From positions 682,001-746,000 of the forward strand of contig JADJVX010000018.1 in assembly GCA_016710385.1 (NCBI GenBank): 64,000 bases of DNA, given 5' to 3'. The DNA is from Actinomycetales bacterium (GTDB lineage Bacteria > Actinomycetota > Actinomycetes > Actinomycetales > Dermatophilaceae). Positions 52,078 to 61,863 of the stretch are shown piece after piece. The notes beneath the pieces are model-generated. The model saw only the letters and a program-made list of their open reading frames with translations. It was not told the origin of the DNA and did no database searches. Position numbers and translations under genes: made by a program. Within the stretch, counting starts at the first letter, position 1, and each line of letters starts with the position of its first letter.

Positions 52078-53174
52078 CCGTGCACGTCCTCCGCGCGGCC
52101 GTACTGGATGTCGAGCAGCCGCTCGCGGACCGTGCGGGTCACCTCCCCGATCTCCGGGCCACCGCGGCGGTGGTCGACCGAGCCGCCCTCCCACCGCAAC
52201 TCGCCGACCGGCGTGATGACCGCCGCTGTGCCGCAGGCGAAGATCTCGACGATGTCGCCGGAGCGGGCGCCCTCCTTCCACTCCTCGATGGGGATGCGGC
52301 GCTCTTCGGGATCCAACCCCAGTTCCTTGCCGAGTTCGAGGATGGAGGACCGCGTGACGCCCTCGAGGATGGTGCCGGTGAGCTCGGGGGTGACCAGACG
52401 CCCGTCCCTGGTGACGAAGAAGAGGTTCATGCCCCCGAGTTCTTCGATGTACTCCTGGGTCGCCGAGTCGAGGAAGACGGCCTGATCGCAGCCGTGCTCG
52501 ATGCCCTCGAGCTGGCCGGCGAGGCTGGAGGCATAGTTGCCACCGCACTTGGCCGCGCCCGTGCCACCCGCGCCGGCGCGCGCGTAGGACGAGGAGATCC
52601 ACAGCGTCACCGGTTTGAGGCCGCCGGAGAAATAGGCCCCGGCAGGCGACGCGATGACCGAGTAGGTCACCACGTCGGCCGGACGGACACCGAGGAACGC
52701 CTCCGACGCGAACATGAAGGGACGCAGATACAGGCTGGTCTCGCCGGTGCCGGCTGCCGGCACCCAGTCCTGGTCGACGGTGACGAGGGCGCGCAGCGAC
52801 TCGACGAAGTCCTCGACCGAGAGGCTGGGCAGAGCCAGACGGCGCGCGCTGCGCTGCATCCGCTCGGCATTGGCCTCGGGACGGAACGACCAGACCGAGC
52901 CGTCGGCGTGTCGGTAGGCCTTGAGGCCCTCGAAGATCTCCTGCGCGTAGTGCAACACGGCCGCCGAGGGGAGCAACTGCAAGGGCCCGTATGCCGTGAC
53001 CTTCGCATCGTGCCAGCCCTGTCCGCGGGTCCATGTGGCCAGGACCATGTGGTCGGTGAACGACTTGCCGAACCCCGGGTTGGCCAGGATCGCTGCACGC
53101 TGCTCGTCGCTGGCCGGGTGCCCAGAACGCGCGATGGTGAAGGACAGGGGCTCGGGGGTGGCGCTCGGGCTCAT
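52056..53174 (-). CDS. ilvE: Branched-chain amino-acid aminotransferase
   Basis: 372 aa from ATG 53174. Fold type IV PLP enzyme: VLHYAQEIFEGLKAYRHADGSVWSFRPEANAERMQRSARRL, the Lys in AAKCGGNYASSLAGQ, and EELGGMNLFFVTRDGRLVTPELTGTILEGVTR. It catalyses the last step of Ile, Val and Leu synthesis. The C-terminus overlaps the HAD gene. Confidence 0.96.
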   Translation of the reverse strand: MSPSATPEPLSFTIARSGHPASDEQRAAILANPGFGKSFTDHMVLATWTRGQGWHDAKVTAYGPLQLLPSAAVLHYAQEIFEGLKAYRHADGSVWSFRPEANAERMQRSARRLALPSLSVEDFVESLRALVTVDQDWVPAAGTGETSLYLRPFMFASEAFLGVRPADVVTYSVIASPAGAYFSGGLKPVTLWISSSYARAGAGGTGAAKCGGNYASSLAGQLEGIEHGCDQAVFLDSATQEYIEELGGMNLFFVTRDGRLVTPELTGTILEGVTRSSILELGKELGLDPEERRIPIEEWKEGARSGDIVEIFACGTAAVITPVGELRWEGGSVDHRRGGPEIGEVTRTVRERLLDIQYGRAEDVHGWLTRLV

Positions 53175-53380
53175 CGTGCGTACTCCAGTGCGTCTCGGGG
53201 TGGGATGGACACGGGCCAGCCAGGTCGGACCGGGCTATAGGACGAGGGTACTCGGCGCCGCCACGGCCCTCGCTGGTCCTGGACTGCGACCGTTGGGCCG
53301 AAGTGGCAGCGGGCCGGGTGCCATCTGGGTTAGCGTTAGGAACAACGCCGGGGGGCGAGATCCAGGGGAGGGCTCGAGAT

Positions 53381-54565
53381 ATGGCTATACGCATCGTGCA
53401 CGTGGGCCGATCGGCCGTGGTGAGGAGGACCGAAACCGGCCGACCGCGTCGCCGCAGGTCTGGGGTCGGACGGGCCGCCGGATCGGGCTTGATGAGCCTG
53501 CTGCTGCTGGCAAGCGCTGCCATGGGCTCCTCGGCCACTGCCGGCCTGGTCGCTGGTCCGCCCGTCGTCGTCGACGACACGGTCGTCCTGGCCGCCTGGC
53601 ATCCCACCAGCCCGGGCAGCTGGGCTCCCGCGGACACCGTCGACCTCGACCATCCCGACCCGGTCCCGCACGGAGCCGCGGCCTTGCCGGCACCGTCGGT
53701 GTCTGCTCTCCCGCCGGTTGCGGTCGATCCGGACCCCGCCGCGTCGGAGTCACTGCCCGACCTCGATGCCGTGCTCCTCGGGCTGTCGAGCTCTTCGCAG
53801 GTGTTGTCCTCGGGGTTCGTGCGGCCGGTTGACGGGGTGCCGACCTCCCAGTTCGGCCCGCGATACCACCCGATCCTGCACGTGTGGAAACTCCATAGCG
53901 GTCTCGACTTCGGGGCAGCGTGTGACCGGCCGGTCGTCGCCGCCAAAGCAGGCACGGTGACCAAGTCCGGACCGGCCGGGGGTAACGGGACGCAGGTCGC
54001 GATCGACCACGGCAACGGTCTGGTCACGACCTACAACCACCTCTCGGCGTATGCCGCGACGCCGGGCATGTCCGTCGCCCAGGGCCAGATCATCGGGCTG
54101 GTCGGCACGACCGGTCTCTCGACGGGGTGTCACCTGCACTTCGAGGTCATCCTCAACGGCGCGTTCGTCGACCCGGCTCCCTATCTGCTGCTGGCTCCCG
54201 CGCCGGTGGTCACCCTGCCTGCCGCGATCCCCCCGGTGAGCGCAACATCGCTCCCGACGCCGACCGAGTCCCTAGCCGCGACAGCCAGCCCCAGCACGTC
54301 GACCGCCACCACCGAGCCTTCCGCGGCCGAGCCGTCCGCGACCGAAGCGCCCAGCGTCGGGCCGGCTCCGTCGGCCACTGCGGAGCCGACGACTGCGCCA
54401 CCCACCCAGACGATCCCGACGACGATCGCGTCGACGACGAGTAGCTCGATGACCGAGCCGACCACCGCAACGGCCGACCCAGAGACCGCGGCGATCGGCC
54501 GGACGCCGGTTGTCGAGCAGTCCCTGCCGGCCGCTGCAGCGTCTGAGGCGACGGCCAGCCCGTAG
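53381..54565 (+). CDS. Secreted M23-family (LytM) endopeptidase with long Ser/Thr/Pro tail
   Basis: 394 aa from ATG 53381, with GGGAGGG upstream. A basic N-terminus precedes a hydrophobic signal (SGLMSLLLLASAAMGSSATAG) near 40-60. The M23 domain at about 150-260 has HSGLDFG and HLHFE (zinc ligands). From about 270 the tail is Thr/Ser/Pro/Ala/Glu-rich and low complexity. It probably cleaves peptidoglycan cross-bridges outside the cell. It is divergent from ilvE and convergent with leuB. Confidence 0.88.
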   Translation: MAIRIVHVGRSAVVRRTETGRPRRRRSGVGRAAGSGLMSLLLLASAAMGSSATAGLVAGPPVVVDDTVVLAAWHPTSPGSWAPADTVDLDHPDPVPHGAAALPAPSVSALPPVAVDPDPAASESLPDLDAVLLGLSSSSQVLSSGFVRPVDGVPTSQFGPRYHPILHVWKLHSGLDFGAACDRPVVAAKAGTVTKSGPAGGNGTQVAIDHGNGLVTTYNHLSAYAATPGMSVAQGQIIGLVGTTGLSTGCHLHFEVILNGAFVDPAPYLLLAPAPVVTLPAAIPPVSATSLPTPTESLAATASPSTSTATTEPSAAEPSATEAPSVGPAPSATAEPTTAPPTQTIPTTIASTTSSSMTEPTTATADPETAAIGRTPVVEQSLPAAAASEATASP

Positions 54566-54646
54566 CACGCCCTCGTCAGGGGCCCTCGTCCGTCGCCTGC
54601 GACGGCGCACGCCGCCCAGTTCAAGGGATCAGCGCCGTGGCGGCAA

Positions 54647-55714
54647 TCAGCCGAGTCGTGCGGTGACCGCCTCGCCAACTGCACGGGTCGAGCGCGGCGC
54701 GCTGCCCCGCTCGGCGAGATCGGCCGCCACCGCGGCTTCGATCCGGCGCCCCGCGTCGGGCAGGCCCACGTGGTCGAGCATCATGGCGACCGAGAGGATT
54801 GCCGCGGTCGGGTCGGCCTTGCCCTGGCCCGCGATGTCGGGTGCCGAGCCGTGCACCGGCTCGAACATGCTGGGCGTCGTGCGCGCCGGGTTGATGTTGC
54901 CGCTGGCCGCCAGGCCGATGCCACCGGCGATCGCGGCTGCGATGTCGGTGATGATGTCGCCGAAGAGGTTGTCGGTGACGATGACGTCGAACCTCCCGGG
55001 GTCGGTCACCATGAAGATCGTGGCGGCGTCGACGTGCTGGTATGCCGTCTCGACGTCCGGGAACTCGGCTCCCACCTCTTCGACGGTGCGGCGCCACAGG
55101 TGGCCGGCGAAGGTCAGCACGTTGTGCTTGTGCACCAGGGTCAGGTGCTTGCGCGGCCGGGCGGCGGCGCGGGCAAAGGCGTCCCGGACGACGCGCTCGA
55201 CGCCGAAGCGGGTGTTGACGCTGACCTCGGTGGCGACTTCCGCAGGCGTGCCGGTGCGCAGCGTGCCGCCGTTGCCGACGTAGGGCCCTTCGGTCCCCTC
55301 ACGGACCACGACGAAGTCGATCCCCTGCGGCGCGACCCGGGCGACGTCGAGCGGGCTGGCGACGCCGGGGTAGAGCTTGGCCGGGCGCAGGTTGACGAAG
55401 TGGTCGAGGGCGAATCGCAGCGGAAGCAACACGCCGCGTTCGAGGACGCCACTGGGCACGGTCGGGTCACCGATGGCACCGAGCAGGATCGCGTCGTGGG
55501 AGCGCACCTCCTGCAGCACCGACGGCGGGAGGGTCTCGCCCGTTGCGTGCCAGCGGCGCGCGCCGAGATCGTATTCCGTCGTCCGAATGCTCACCCCGGA
55601 TGCCGCTGCCTCCAGGACTCGCAGCCCCTCGGCAACGACTTCGGGACCGATGCCGTCGCCGCCGATGACGGCCAGGTTGAGCGAAGTCGGGGGCGTCGGT
55701 GCACTCTCAGTCAT
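54647..55714 (-). CDS. leuB: 3-Isopropylmalate dehydrogenase
   Basis: 355 aa. NLAVIGGDGIGPEVVAEGLRVL at the start, DFVVVREGTEGPYVGNGG, KHNVLTFAGHLWRRTV and TDNLFGDIITDIAAAIAGGIGLAASGNINP (metal ligand Asp) are LeuB hallmarks. It oxidatively decarboxylates 3-isopropylmalate using NAD+. It lies downstream of serA on the same strand, past a terminator, so it probably has its own promoter. Confidence 0.95.
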   Translation of the reverse strand: MTESAPTPPTSLNLAVIGGDGIGPEVVAEGLRVLEAAASGVSIRTTEYDLGARRWHATGETLPPSVLQEVRSHDAILLGAIGDPTVPSGVLERGVLLPLRFALDHFVNLRPAKLYPGVASPLDVARVAPQGIDFVVVREGTEGPYVGNGGTLRTGTPAEVATEVSVNTRFGVERVVRDAFARAAARPRKHLTLVHKHNVLTFAGHLWRRTVEEVGAEFPDVETAYQHVDAATIFMVTDPGRFDVIVTDNLFGDIITDIAAAIAGGIGLAASGNINPARTTPSMFEPVHGSAPDIAGQGKADPTAAILSVAMMLDHVGLPDAGRRIEAAVAADLAERGSAPRSTRAVGEAVTARLG

Positions 55715-55765
55715 AGCGGTCAGGCTACGGGTGCGTCTCGCCTGTCAGGATGGCTGTTCCACATA

Positions 55766-55805
55766 GCGAACCACCCCGGATCCGTGGGGAGCCGGGGTGG
55801 TTCGC
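55766..55805 (-). terminator. Terminator after serA
   Basis: 14-bp perfect stem (55766-55779 with 55792-55805) and a 12-base loop, 26 bases downstream of the serA stop on the minus strand. It separates serA from leuB. Confidence 0.8.
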
Positions 55806-55830
55806 AACGACTCAGGGACGAGTCGGCAGA

Positions 55831-57414
55831 TCAGAGATCGATGACCGCGAAGTGCTCGGCGCCCACAGCGGCAGCGACCTGAGCAGCCACCTCTTGGGCC
55901 AGGGCAGAGTCGGCGTTGAGAATCATCAGGGCTAGGTCGCCGCTGTCATTGCGAGCCACCTGCATGGCCCCGATGTTGATGCCCGCGGCACCGAGCAACT
56001 GGCCGACCTGGCCGATGACACCCGGCCGGTCGGCATACGTGAAGGTCGCCATGTGGTCGGTAAGCGGCACTTCGAGGTCGAAACCGTTCATCCCGACGAT
56101 CTTCTCGATCATCCGCGGGCCGGTGAGGGTGCCCGACACCGAGATCTCGGTGCCATCGGCCAGGGCGCCACTGAGCGTCGTGACATTGCGGAAATCGCCG
56201 CTCACCGCGTCGGTCGACATCGTCACGCCGACGCCGCGCTGCTCGGCGATGACGGGGGCGTTGACATAGGAGACCTGTTGCTCGACGACATCCATGAACA
56301 GCCCCTTGAGGGCCGACAGCGACCAGATGCTCACGTCGTGCTCGGTGATCTCGCCGTGGACCTCGAGGTTGAGGTGCAAGGGCACCGAACCGGCGATCGC
56401 CGTGAAGATGCGGCCGAGCTTCTCGACCAGGGCGATGCCAGGTCGCACCTCTTCGACGATGACGCCACCGGAGACGTTGACCGCGTCGGGGACGAGTTCG
56501 CCGCTCAGGGCCAGGCGCACCGACCGAGCCACCGAGACGCCAGCCTTCTCCTGGGCCTCCTCCGTCGAGGCGCCCAGGTGCGGGGTCACGACGACGTTGT
56601 CGAACTCGAAGACCGGAGAGTCGGTGCAGGGTTCCTTGGCGAAGACGTCCAGGCCCGCGGCGCCGACCCGCCCAGAGCGGATCGCCTCGGCCAGCGCGGC
56701 CTCGTCGACGATGCCACCCCGCGCGGCATTGACGAGCACTACGCCCGGCTTGACCTTGGCTAATGCCTCGGCACCGATCAGGCCGATCGTCTCGGGGGTC
56801 TTGGGTAGGTGAATGGAGATGAAGTCGGCGCTGGCGAGCAGCTCGTCGAGGTCGACCAGGCGGGCGCCGAGCTGGCTGGCCTTGGTCGGGGTGGTGTAGG
56901 GGTCATAGGCCACGATGTGCATCCCAAAGCCACGCAGGCGCTCGGCGACCAGCGCCCCGATGCGCCCCAGCCCGACGATCCCGACGGTCTTGTCGAGTAG
57001 TTCCACCCCGCCGAACTTGCTGCGCTTCCACGCCCCGCCCTTGAGGGCCTGGCTGGCCGGCGAGATGTGCCGCGCTGCCGCGAGCATGAGGCCGACCGCG
57101 AGCTCGGCGGCCGAGGTGATGTTGGAGGTCGGGGCGTTGACGACCATGACGCCGGCCTGGGTGGCGGCGGGCACGTCGACGTTGTCCAGGCCCACTCCCG
57201 CACGGGCGATGACCTTGAGCTTGGGAGCGGCCGCGATGGCCTCGGCGTCCATCTTCGTGGCCGAGCGGATGAGGACCGCGTCGACGTCGCCCAACGCCGG
57301 GAGCAGGGCCGACCGGTCGGCACCGTCGCACGATCGGATCTCGAAATCAGGCCCGAGGGCGTCGATCGTGGCAGGCGAGAGCTCTTCGGCGAGCAGGACG
57401 ACGGGCTTGGTCAC
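55831..57414 (-). CDS. serA: D-3-phosphoglycerate dehydrogenase
   Basis: 527 aa, the long actinobacterial form. NAD-binding GLGRIGALVAERLRGFGM near 150, catalytic Arg/Glu/His region (VNAARGGIVDEAALAEAI; VVTPHLGASTEEAQEKA), an intervening domain at 320-445, and a C-terminal ACT domain (RPGVIGQVGQLLGAAGINIGAMQVAR). The ACT domain senses serine. It starts the serine pathway from 3-phosphoglycerate. Confidence 0.97.
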   Translation of the reverse strand: MTKPVVLLAEELSPATIDALGPDFEIRSCDGADRSALLPALGDVDAVLIRSATKMDAEAIAAAPKLKVIARAGVGLDNVDVPAATQAGVMVVNAPTSNITSAAELAVGLMLAAARHISPASQALKGGAWKRSKFGGVELLDKTVGIVGLGRIGALVAERLRGFGMHIVAYDPYTTPTKASQLGARLVDLDELLASADFISIHLPKTPETIGLIGAEALAKVKPGVVLVNAARGGIVDEAALAEAIRSGRVGAAGLDVFAKEPCTDSPVFEFDNVVVTPHLGASTEEAQEKAGVSVARSVRLALSGELVPDAVNVSGGVIVEEVRPGIALVEKLGRIFTAIAGSVPLHLNLEVHGEITEHDVSIWSLSALKGLFMDVVEQQVSYVNAPVIAEQRGVGVTMSTDAVSGDFRNVTTLSGALADGTEISVSGTLTGPRMIEKIVGMNGFDLEVPLTDHMATFTYADRPGVIGQVGQLLGAAGINIGAMQVARNDSGDLALMILNADSALAQEVAAQVAAAVGAEHFAVIDL

Positions 57415-57435
57415 AAGCGTTCCTTAGGCTGGGCC

Positions 57436-57452
57436 GGCCTCGTCGCGAGGCC
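57436..57452 (-). other. Small hairpin upstream of serA
   Basis: GGCCTCG (57436-57442) with CGAGGCC (57446-57452), 3-base loop, about 20-40 bases before the serA start. It may be a leader structure or a terminator for the VTT gene; position alone cannot tell. The 195-base gap also holds one GTATGCC word (57595-57601). Confidence 0.4.
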
Positions 57453-57608
57453 AGAGACGACGGATCGTCGGCACCTCGAAGTGCCGCCTCCGAGCGTAGT
57501 CGCGCGGCCTTGAGGCACCGGGCCGCGCCTCGACTCGGGCGACGTGACCTCTCGCACGCGGAATCTGAGACAACTGACTGAGAAGACCGCGCGGGTATGC
57601 CGTTCGGC

Positions 57609-58103
57609 TCAGGACAGGGTGAGGTCCTCGGGTGCCTCGGGCACGGTCAACAGGCGACGCCGGGCGACTCGTGACAGCCACAGGGTGAGCCCGATGCCCA
57701 CGGCCCCGACCGCCAGCCACCCCCACACCGTCGAGGCGGCTCCGCCGATCCATGCCTCGACCACGGCAAAGCCGACCGTCGAGTAGATGGCGGCCCACAT
57801 GATTGACCCGACGAACGCGCCGATCTCGAAGCGCCACAACGGCATACGGAGAATGCCGGCTGCCAGGTTGATCGCGGACTGCACCCCGACGGTGAGGAAG
57901 GACAGCGCCACGGCCGGGGCTCCAAAGCGCGCCACGAGGGTCTCCGCACGACGGACCAGCGGGCGGTCGAGGTGACGTGCTGCCCGGGTCCGCTCTCCCC
58001 CACGGCGCGCTCCCCAGCCGAGCCAATAGGTGAGATTGGCGCGCGCCATCGCACCCGCGAAGAACACGGCATACGTGAGGGCGAAGGGCCAGTCCGAGAA
58101 CAC
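57609..58103 (-). CDS. VTT-domain (DedA-like) membrane protein
   Basis: 164 aa with four hydrophobic segments: WPFALTYAVFFAGAMARA, FGAPAVALSFLTVGVQSAINLAAGILRMP, IGAFVGSIMWAAIYSTVGFAVVEAWIGG and VWGWLAVGAVGIGLTLWLSR. The F/V-G-...-P re-entrant pattern is typical of the VTT/SNARE-associated group (DedA, YdjX/Z). These proteins have roles in lipid transport and membrane homeostasis. It lies between ilvC and serA on the minus strand. Confidence 0.7.
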   Translation of the reverse strand: MFSDWPFALTYAVFFAGAMARANLTYWLGWGARRGGERTRAARHLDRPLVRRAETLVARFGAPAVALSFLTVGVQSAINLAAGILRMPLWRFEIGAFVGSIMWAAIYSTVGFAVVEAWIGGAASTVWGWLAVGAVGIGLTLWLSRVARRRLLTVPEAPEDLTLS

Positions 58104-58211
58104 CCGGACACTGTACGCGGCACCGCCCGCCTCCCCTGACAGCGGGAAGACGGGCGGGTATGCCGTGCCGCCCCGACGGCGTCGGTGCGGGAATGGGGCG
58201 CAGCAGAGCGA

Positions 58212-59243
58212 TCAGTGGCGGGCGGCCGAGCCTTCGGTGTAGTCGGAGTCGCTGTCCTTGATCCAGCTCATCAGCTTGCGCAGCTTGCGGCCGGTCGCCT
58301 CGATCGGGTGGGCGGCGCCCTTGGCGCGCAGTTCCTTGAACTCCGGTGCGCCCGCGTCCTGGTCGGCGATAAAACGCTGCGCGAAGGCCCCCGACTGGAT
58401 GTCGGCGAGGACGGCCTTCATGTTGTCCTTGACGCTCGGGTCGATAACCCGCGGACCGGAGACGTAGTCACCGTATTCGGCGGTGTCGGACACCGACCAG
58501 CGCTGCTTGGCGATGCCGCCCTCGACCATGAGGTCGACGATGAGCTTGAGCTCGTGCAGGCACTCGAAGTAGGCGACCTCAGGCTGGTAGCCCGCCTCCA
58601 CAAGGGTCTCGAAGCCGTACATGACCAGCTGCGAGGCGCCGCCGCAGAGCACCGACTGCTCGCCGAACAGGTCGGTCTCGCACTCCTCGGTGAAGGTCGT
58701 CGTGATGCCGCCGGCACGCAGCCCGCCGATGGCCTTTGCGTAGGACTTGGCGACGTTCCAGGCCTGGCCGGAGGCGTCCTGCTCGACGCAGACGAGCACC
58801 GGCACGCCGCGGCCGTCGTTGTATTCCCGGCGCACGAGGTGGCCCGGGCCCTTGGGAGCGACCATGATGACGTCCGAGCCCGGCTCGGGGGTGATGTAGC
58901 CGAAGCGAACGTTGAAGCCGTGGCCGAACAACAGCCCCGCGCCCTCGCGCAGGTTGGGCTTGATGTCCTTGGCGTAAACGTGCCGCTGCACCTGGTCGGG
59001 GGTGAGGATGACGACGAGGTCGGCCTCCTTGACCGCGTCGGCCACCGAGAGCACCCGCAGGCCCTCGGCCTCGGCCTTGGCCTTGCTCGGGCTGCCCTCC
59101 GCCAACCCGACGCGGACGTCGACGCCCGAATCACGCAGATTGAGGGAGTGGGCGTGCCCCTGGCTCCCGTAGCCGATGACGGCGACCTTCTTGCCCTGGA
59201 TGATCGAGAGGTCGGCGTCGTCGTCGTAGATCATGTCGGCCAT
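58212..59243 (-). CDS. ilvC: Ketol-acid reductoisomerase
   Basis: 343 aa, the class I length. VAVIGYGSQGHAHSLNLRDSG (NADPH loop), VMVAPKGPGHLVRREYNDGRGVPVL, CETDLFGEQSVLCGG (metal ligands Asp/Glu) are diagnostic. It converts acetohydroxy acids to dihydroxy acids in Ile/Val synthesis. A 142-base gap with a hairpin separates it from ilvN. Confidence 0.97.
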   Translation of the reverse strand: MADMIYDDDADLSIIQGKKVAVIGYGSQGHAHSLNLRDSGVDVRVGLAEGSPSKAKAEAEGLRVLSVADAVKEADLVVILTPDQVQRHVYAKDIKPNLREGAGLLFGHGFNVRFGYITPEPGSDVIMVAPKGPGHLVRREYNDGRGVPVLVCVEQDASGQAWNVAKSYAKAIGGLRAGGITTTFTEECETDLFGEQSVLCGGASQLVMYGFETLVEAGYQPEVAYFECLHELKLIVDLMVEGGIAKQRWSVSDTAEYGDYVSGPRVIDPSVKDNMKAVLADIQSGAFAQRFIADQDAGAPEFKELRAKGAAHPIEATGRKLRKLMSWIKDSDSDYTEGSAARH

Positions 59244-59313
59244 GAGGGGCCACTCCTTCTGCGGGTTCTCGCGGGGTAGTTCGTGACGGATCGTGGGGCT
59301 TCAACAGCAGAGG

Positions 59314-59356
59314 GTATGCCGTGTGGTCACCTGCGCGAGGCGACCACCCGGCATAC
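59314..59356 (-). terminator. Hairpin between ilvN and ilvC built from an inverted word pair
   Basis: Outer arms GTATGCCG (59314-59321) and CGGCATAC (59349-59356), one mismatch, then inner arms GTGGTC (59323-59328) and GACCAC (59342-59347), with a 13-base loop. It could attenuate transcription from ilvBN into ilvC. The arms are the genome-wide word in inverted orientation. Confidence 0.6.
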
Positions 59357-59385
59357 GGGCCGGGTCTGCAACCCGGCGGTGGAAC

Positions 59386-59898
59386 TCAGGCGCTGCGCAG
59401 GGCCCGGTCGGTGATCGAGCGCGGACCGCGGCCGACCGCGACGACACCGGACTGGACGAGTTCCTTGATGCCGAACGGCTCGAGGACGGCGAGCATGGCC
59501 TGGACCTTCTCCATCTTGCCGGTCATCTCGATGGTGAGACTGTCCGTGGCCACGTCGACGACCTTGCCGCGGAAGAGCTCGGCGGTCTCGACGATGTGGC
59601 TGCGGTTGGTGGCGTCGGCGCGGACCTTGACCAGGACGATCTGGCGCTGCACCGACGAGGGCGGCTCGAGCTCGACGATCTTGAGGACCTCGACGAGCTT
59701 GTTGAGCTGCTTGGTGACCTGCTCGAGCGGTAGCTCCTCGACATCGACGACGACGGTCATCCGCGAGACATCGGAGTGCTCGGTCGGGCCGACGGCGAGG
59801 CTGTCGATGTTGAAGCCACGGCGGGAGAACAGTGCCGCGATCCGGGCGAGGACGCCGGGCTTGTTCTCGACGAGTACGGACAGGGTGTGCTTGGGCAT
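59386..59898 (-). CDS. ilvN: Acetolactate synthase, small regulatory subunit
   Basis: 170 aa from ATG 59898. N-terminal ACT domain MPKHTLSVLVENKPGVLARIAALFSRRGFNIDSLAVG, then the C-terminal ALS_ss domain (VVDVATDSLTIEMTGKMEKVQAML...GIKELVQSGVVAVGRG). It confers valine feedback on IlvB. Fourteen bases lie between it and the ilvB stop. Confidence 0.96.
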   Translation of the reverse strand: MPKHTLSVLVENKPGVLARIAALFSRRGFNIDSLAVGPTEHSDVSRMTVVVDVEELPLEQVTKQLNKLVEVLKIVELEPPSSVQRQIVLVKVRADATNRSHIVETAELFRGKVVDVATDSLTIEMTGKMEKVQAMLAVLEPFGIKELVQSGVVAVGRGPRSITDRALRSA

Positions 59899-59912
59899 CG
59901 GGGCGGCCTCTC

Positions 59913-61809
59913 TCAGTCTTCCCGCTCCCACAGGGGTGCTCCCCCGCGGGCGATGAGGATCTTGTCGTTGCTCACGCCGGCGGGCACCATCGGCCACACC
60001 ATCGCGTCGCGCTGGACGACGAAGTCGATGACGACCGGGCGGTCGTTGATCGCCAACGCCTGCTGGATCGCCGCGTCCACGTCACCGGGCTGCTCGACCC
60101 GCAGGCCGGCGCAACCATAGGCGTCGGCGAGCTTGACGAAATCCGGGATGCGCACCGAGTTGTGGCTGGTGTGCAGGTCGGTGTTGGAGTAGCGCTCGTT
60201 GTAAAACAGCGTCTGCCACTGACGCACCATGCCGAGGCTGGAGTTGTTGATGATGGCGACCTTGATGGGGATGTCGTTGATGACACAGGTCGCGAGTTCC
60301 TGGTTGGTCATCTGGAAGCAGCCGTCGCCGTCAATGGCCCATACGGTGCGGTGCGGCTCGGCGACCTTGGCACCCATCGCGGCCGGCACCGAGAAGCCCA
60401 TCGTGCCCAGGCCCCCGGAGTTGATCCATGAGTTGGGGCGGGAGTACTCCACGAACTGGGCGGCCCACATCTGGTGCTGCCCGACGCCGGCGACATAGGT
60501 CGCCTCGGGCCCCGGAGAGAGCGCCGATCCGCTCGATGACGTATTGCGGGGACAGGCCCTCCTCGGCCGGGGTGTAGCCGACGGGGTAGGTCGCCTTCCA
60601 GTCGGCGACGGTCTCCTGCCAGGCCTGGTATGCCGGCCGGCCGTGGGCCGCGTGCTCGGCTGTGATGGCGTCGATGAGGTCGGTGATGACGTCCTTGCAG
60701 TCCCCGACGATCGGCACGTCGGCGACCCGGTTCTTGGAGATCTCGGCCGGGTCGATGTCGGCGTGGATGACCTTGGCGTGCGGCGCGAAGGTCGACAGTT
60801 GCCCGGTGACCCGGTCGTCGAAACGTGCGCCGAGGGCGATGATGAGGTCGGACTTCTGCAGTCCGGTGACCGCCGCGACCGAGCCGTGCATGCCCGGCAT
60901 ACCGAGGTGCAGCGGGTGGTTGTCCGGCACCGCGCCGCGGGCCATCAGGGTGGTGACGAGCGGGATTTGGGTGAGCTCGACGAGCGCGCGCAGTTGGTCG
61001 GCCGCGCGTGCCCGGATGACCCCACCGCCGATGTAGAAGATCGGCCGTTCGGCGGCGGCCATGAGGCGGGCCGCCTCGCGGATCTGCTTGCCGTGCGGAC
61101 GGGCCACCGGACGGTAGCCCGGCAGGTCGATCTGCGGCGGCCACGAGAAGGTCGTCTGCCCGACGAGGGCATCCTTGCTGATGTCGACGAGGACCGGGCC
61201 GGGGCGGCCGGTGCCGGCGATATGGAAGGCCTCGGCGATGGCCCGCGGGATCTCGTCGGGGTTGGTCACCAGGTAGTTGTGCTTGGTGATCGGCATGGTG
61301 ATGCCGCGAATATCGGCCTCCTGGAAGGCATCCGTGCCGATCGAGCCGCTCGGCACCTGGCCGGTGATCGCGACGATCGGCACCGAGTCCATGTAGGCGT
61401 CGGCGATCGGGGTGACGAGGTTGGTCGCGCCCGGACCCGAAGTGGCCATGCACACACCCACCCGGCCGGTCGCCGCGGCATACCCCTCGGCCGCGTGCCC
61501 CGCGCCCTGCTCGTGGCGCACGAGGATGTGTCGCACCGAGGTGGAGTCCATCAGCGGGTCGTAGGCCGGCAGGATCGCCCCGCCGGGGATGCCGAAGACC
61601 GTGTCGACTCCCATCGCCTCGAGCGAGAGGACCAACGACTGGGCACCGGTCACGTGTTGCGGCGCGACGGGCGCCTGCGCAACGGACCCAGCGGACGGTT
61701 GCGCGGGCTGCGCAGATGCCGCTGGTGCGCCGGGGCGCGGACGCGCGTGGGCGAGGCTGGCCGGGGACGCCTTGGTCGGCGTCGGGCTGTCGGTCACGAT
61801 GGTCACCAC
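59913..61809 (-). pseudogene. ilvB: Acetolactate synthase large subunit, broken by an apparent 1-base frameshift
   Basis: The N-terminal part (start GTG 61809, 61806 or 61797) has a Pro/Ala-rich lead and then the ThDP enzyme: VFGIPGGAILPAYDPL, HEQGAGHAAEGYAAATG, RFDDRVTG, and so on to SPQYVIERIGALSG. There the frame ends in unrelated sequence. The remaining 185 residues (MWAAQFVEYSRPNSWINSGGLGTMG onward, GDGCFQMTNQELATC) continue in the next frame from 60470 to 59913. Removing one C from the CCCC run at 60510-60513 restores the expected join. The total is then 631 aa, normal for IlvB. It may be a sequencing or assembly error; if real, valine and isoleucine synthesis would be blocked. Confidence 0.85.
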
Positions 61810-61863
61810 TTCTCGTTCGGTGCGGATCACTGCGGTATGGCGGTCGGTCTCGTGCGGTTCCAC

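Noticed and set aside
51214..54027. Apparent 937-residue fusion covering the M23 antisense, ilvE antisense frame and HAD hydrolase
   Set aside because: Only the last 287 residues match a family; the rest is out-of-frame with respect to ilvE. Two separate overlapping genes explain the sequence.
57424..58026. 200-residue frame overlapping the VTT membrane protein
   Set aside because: Arg/Pro-rich shadow of the hydrophobic frame, which has clear membrane segments.
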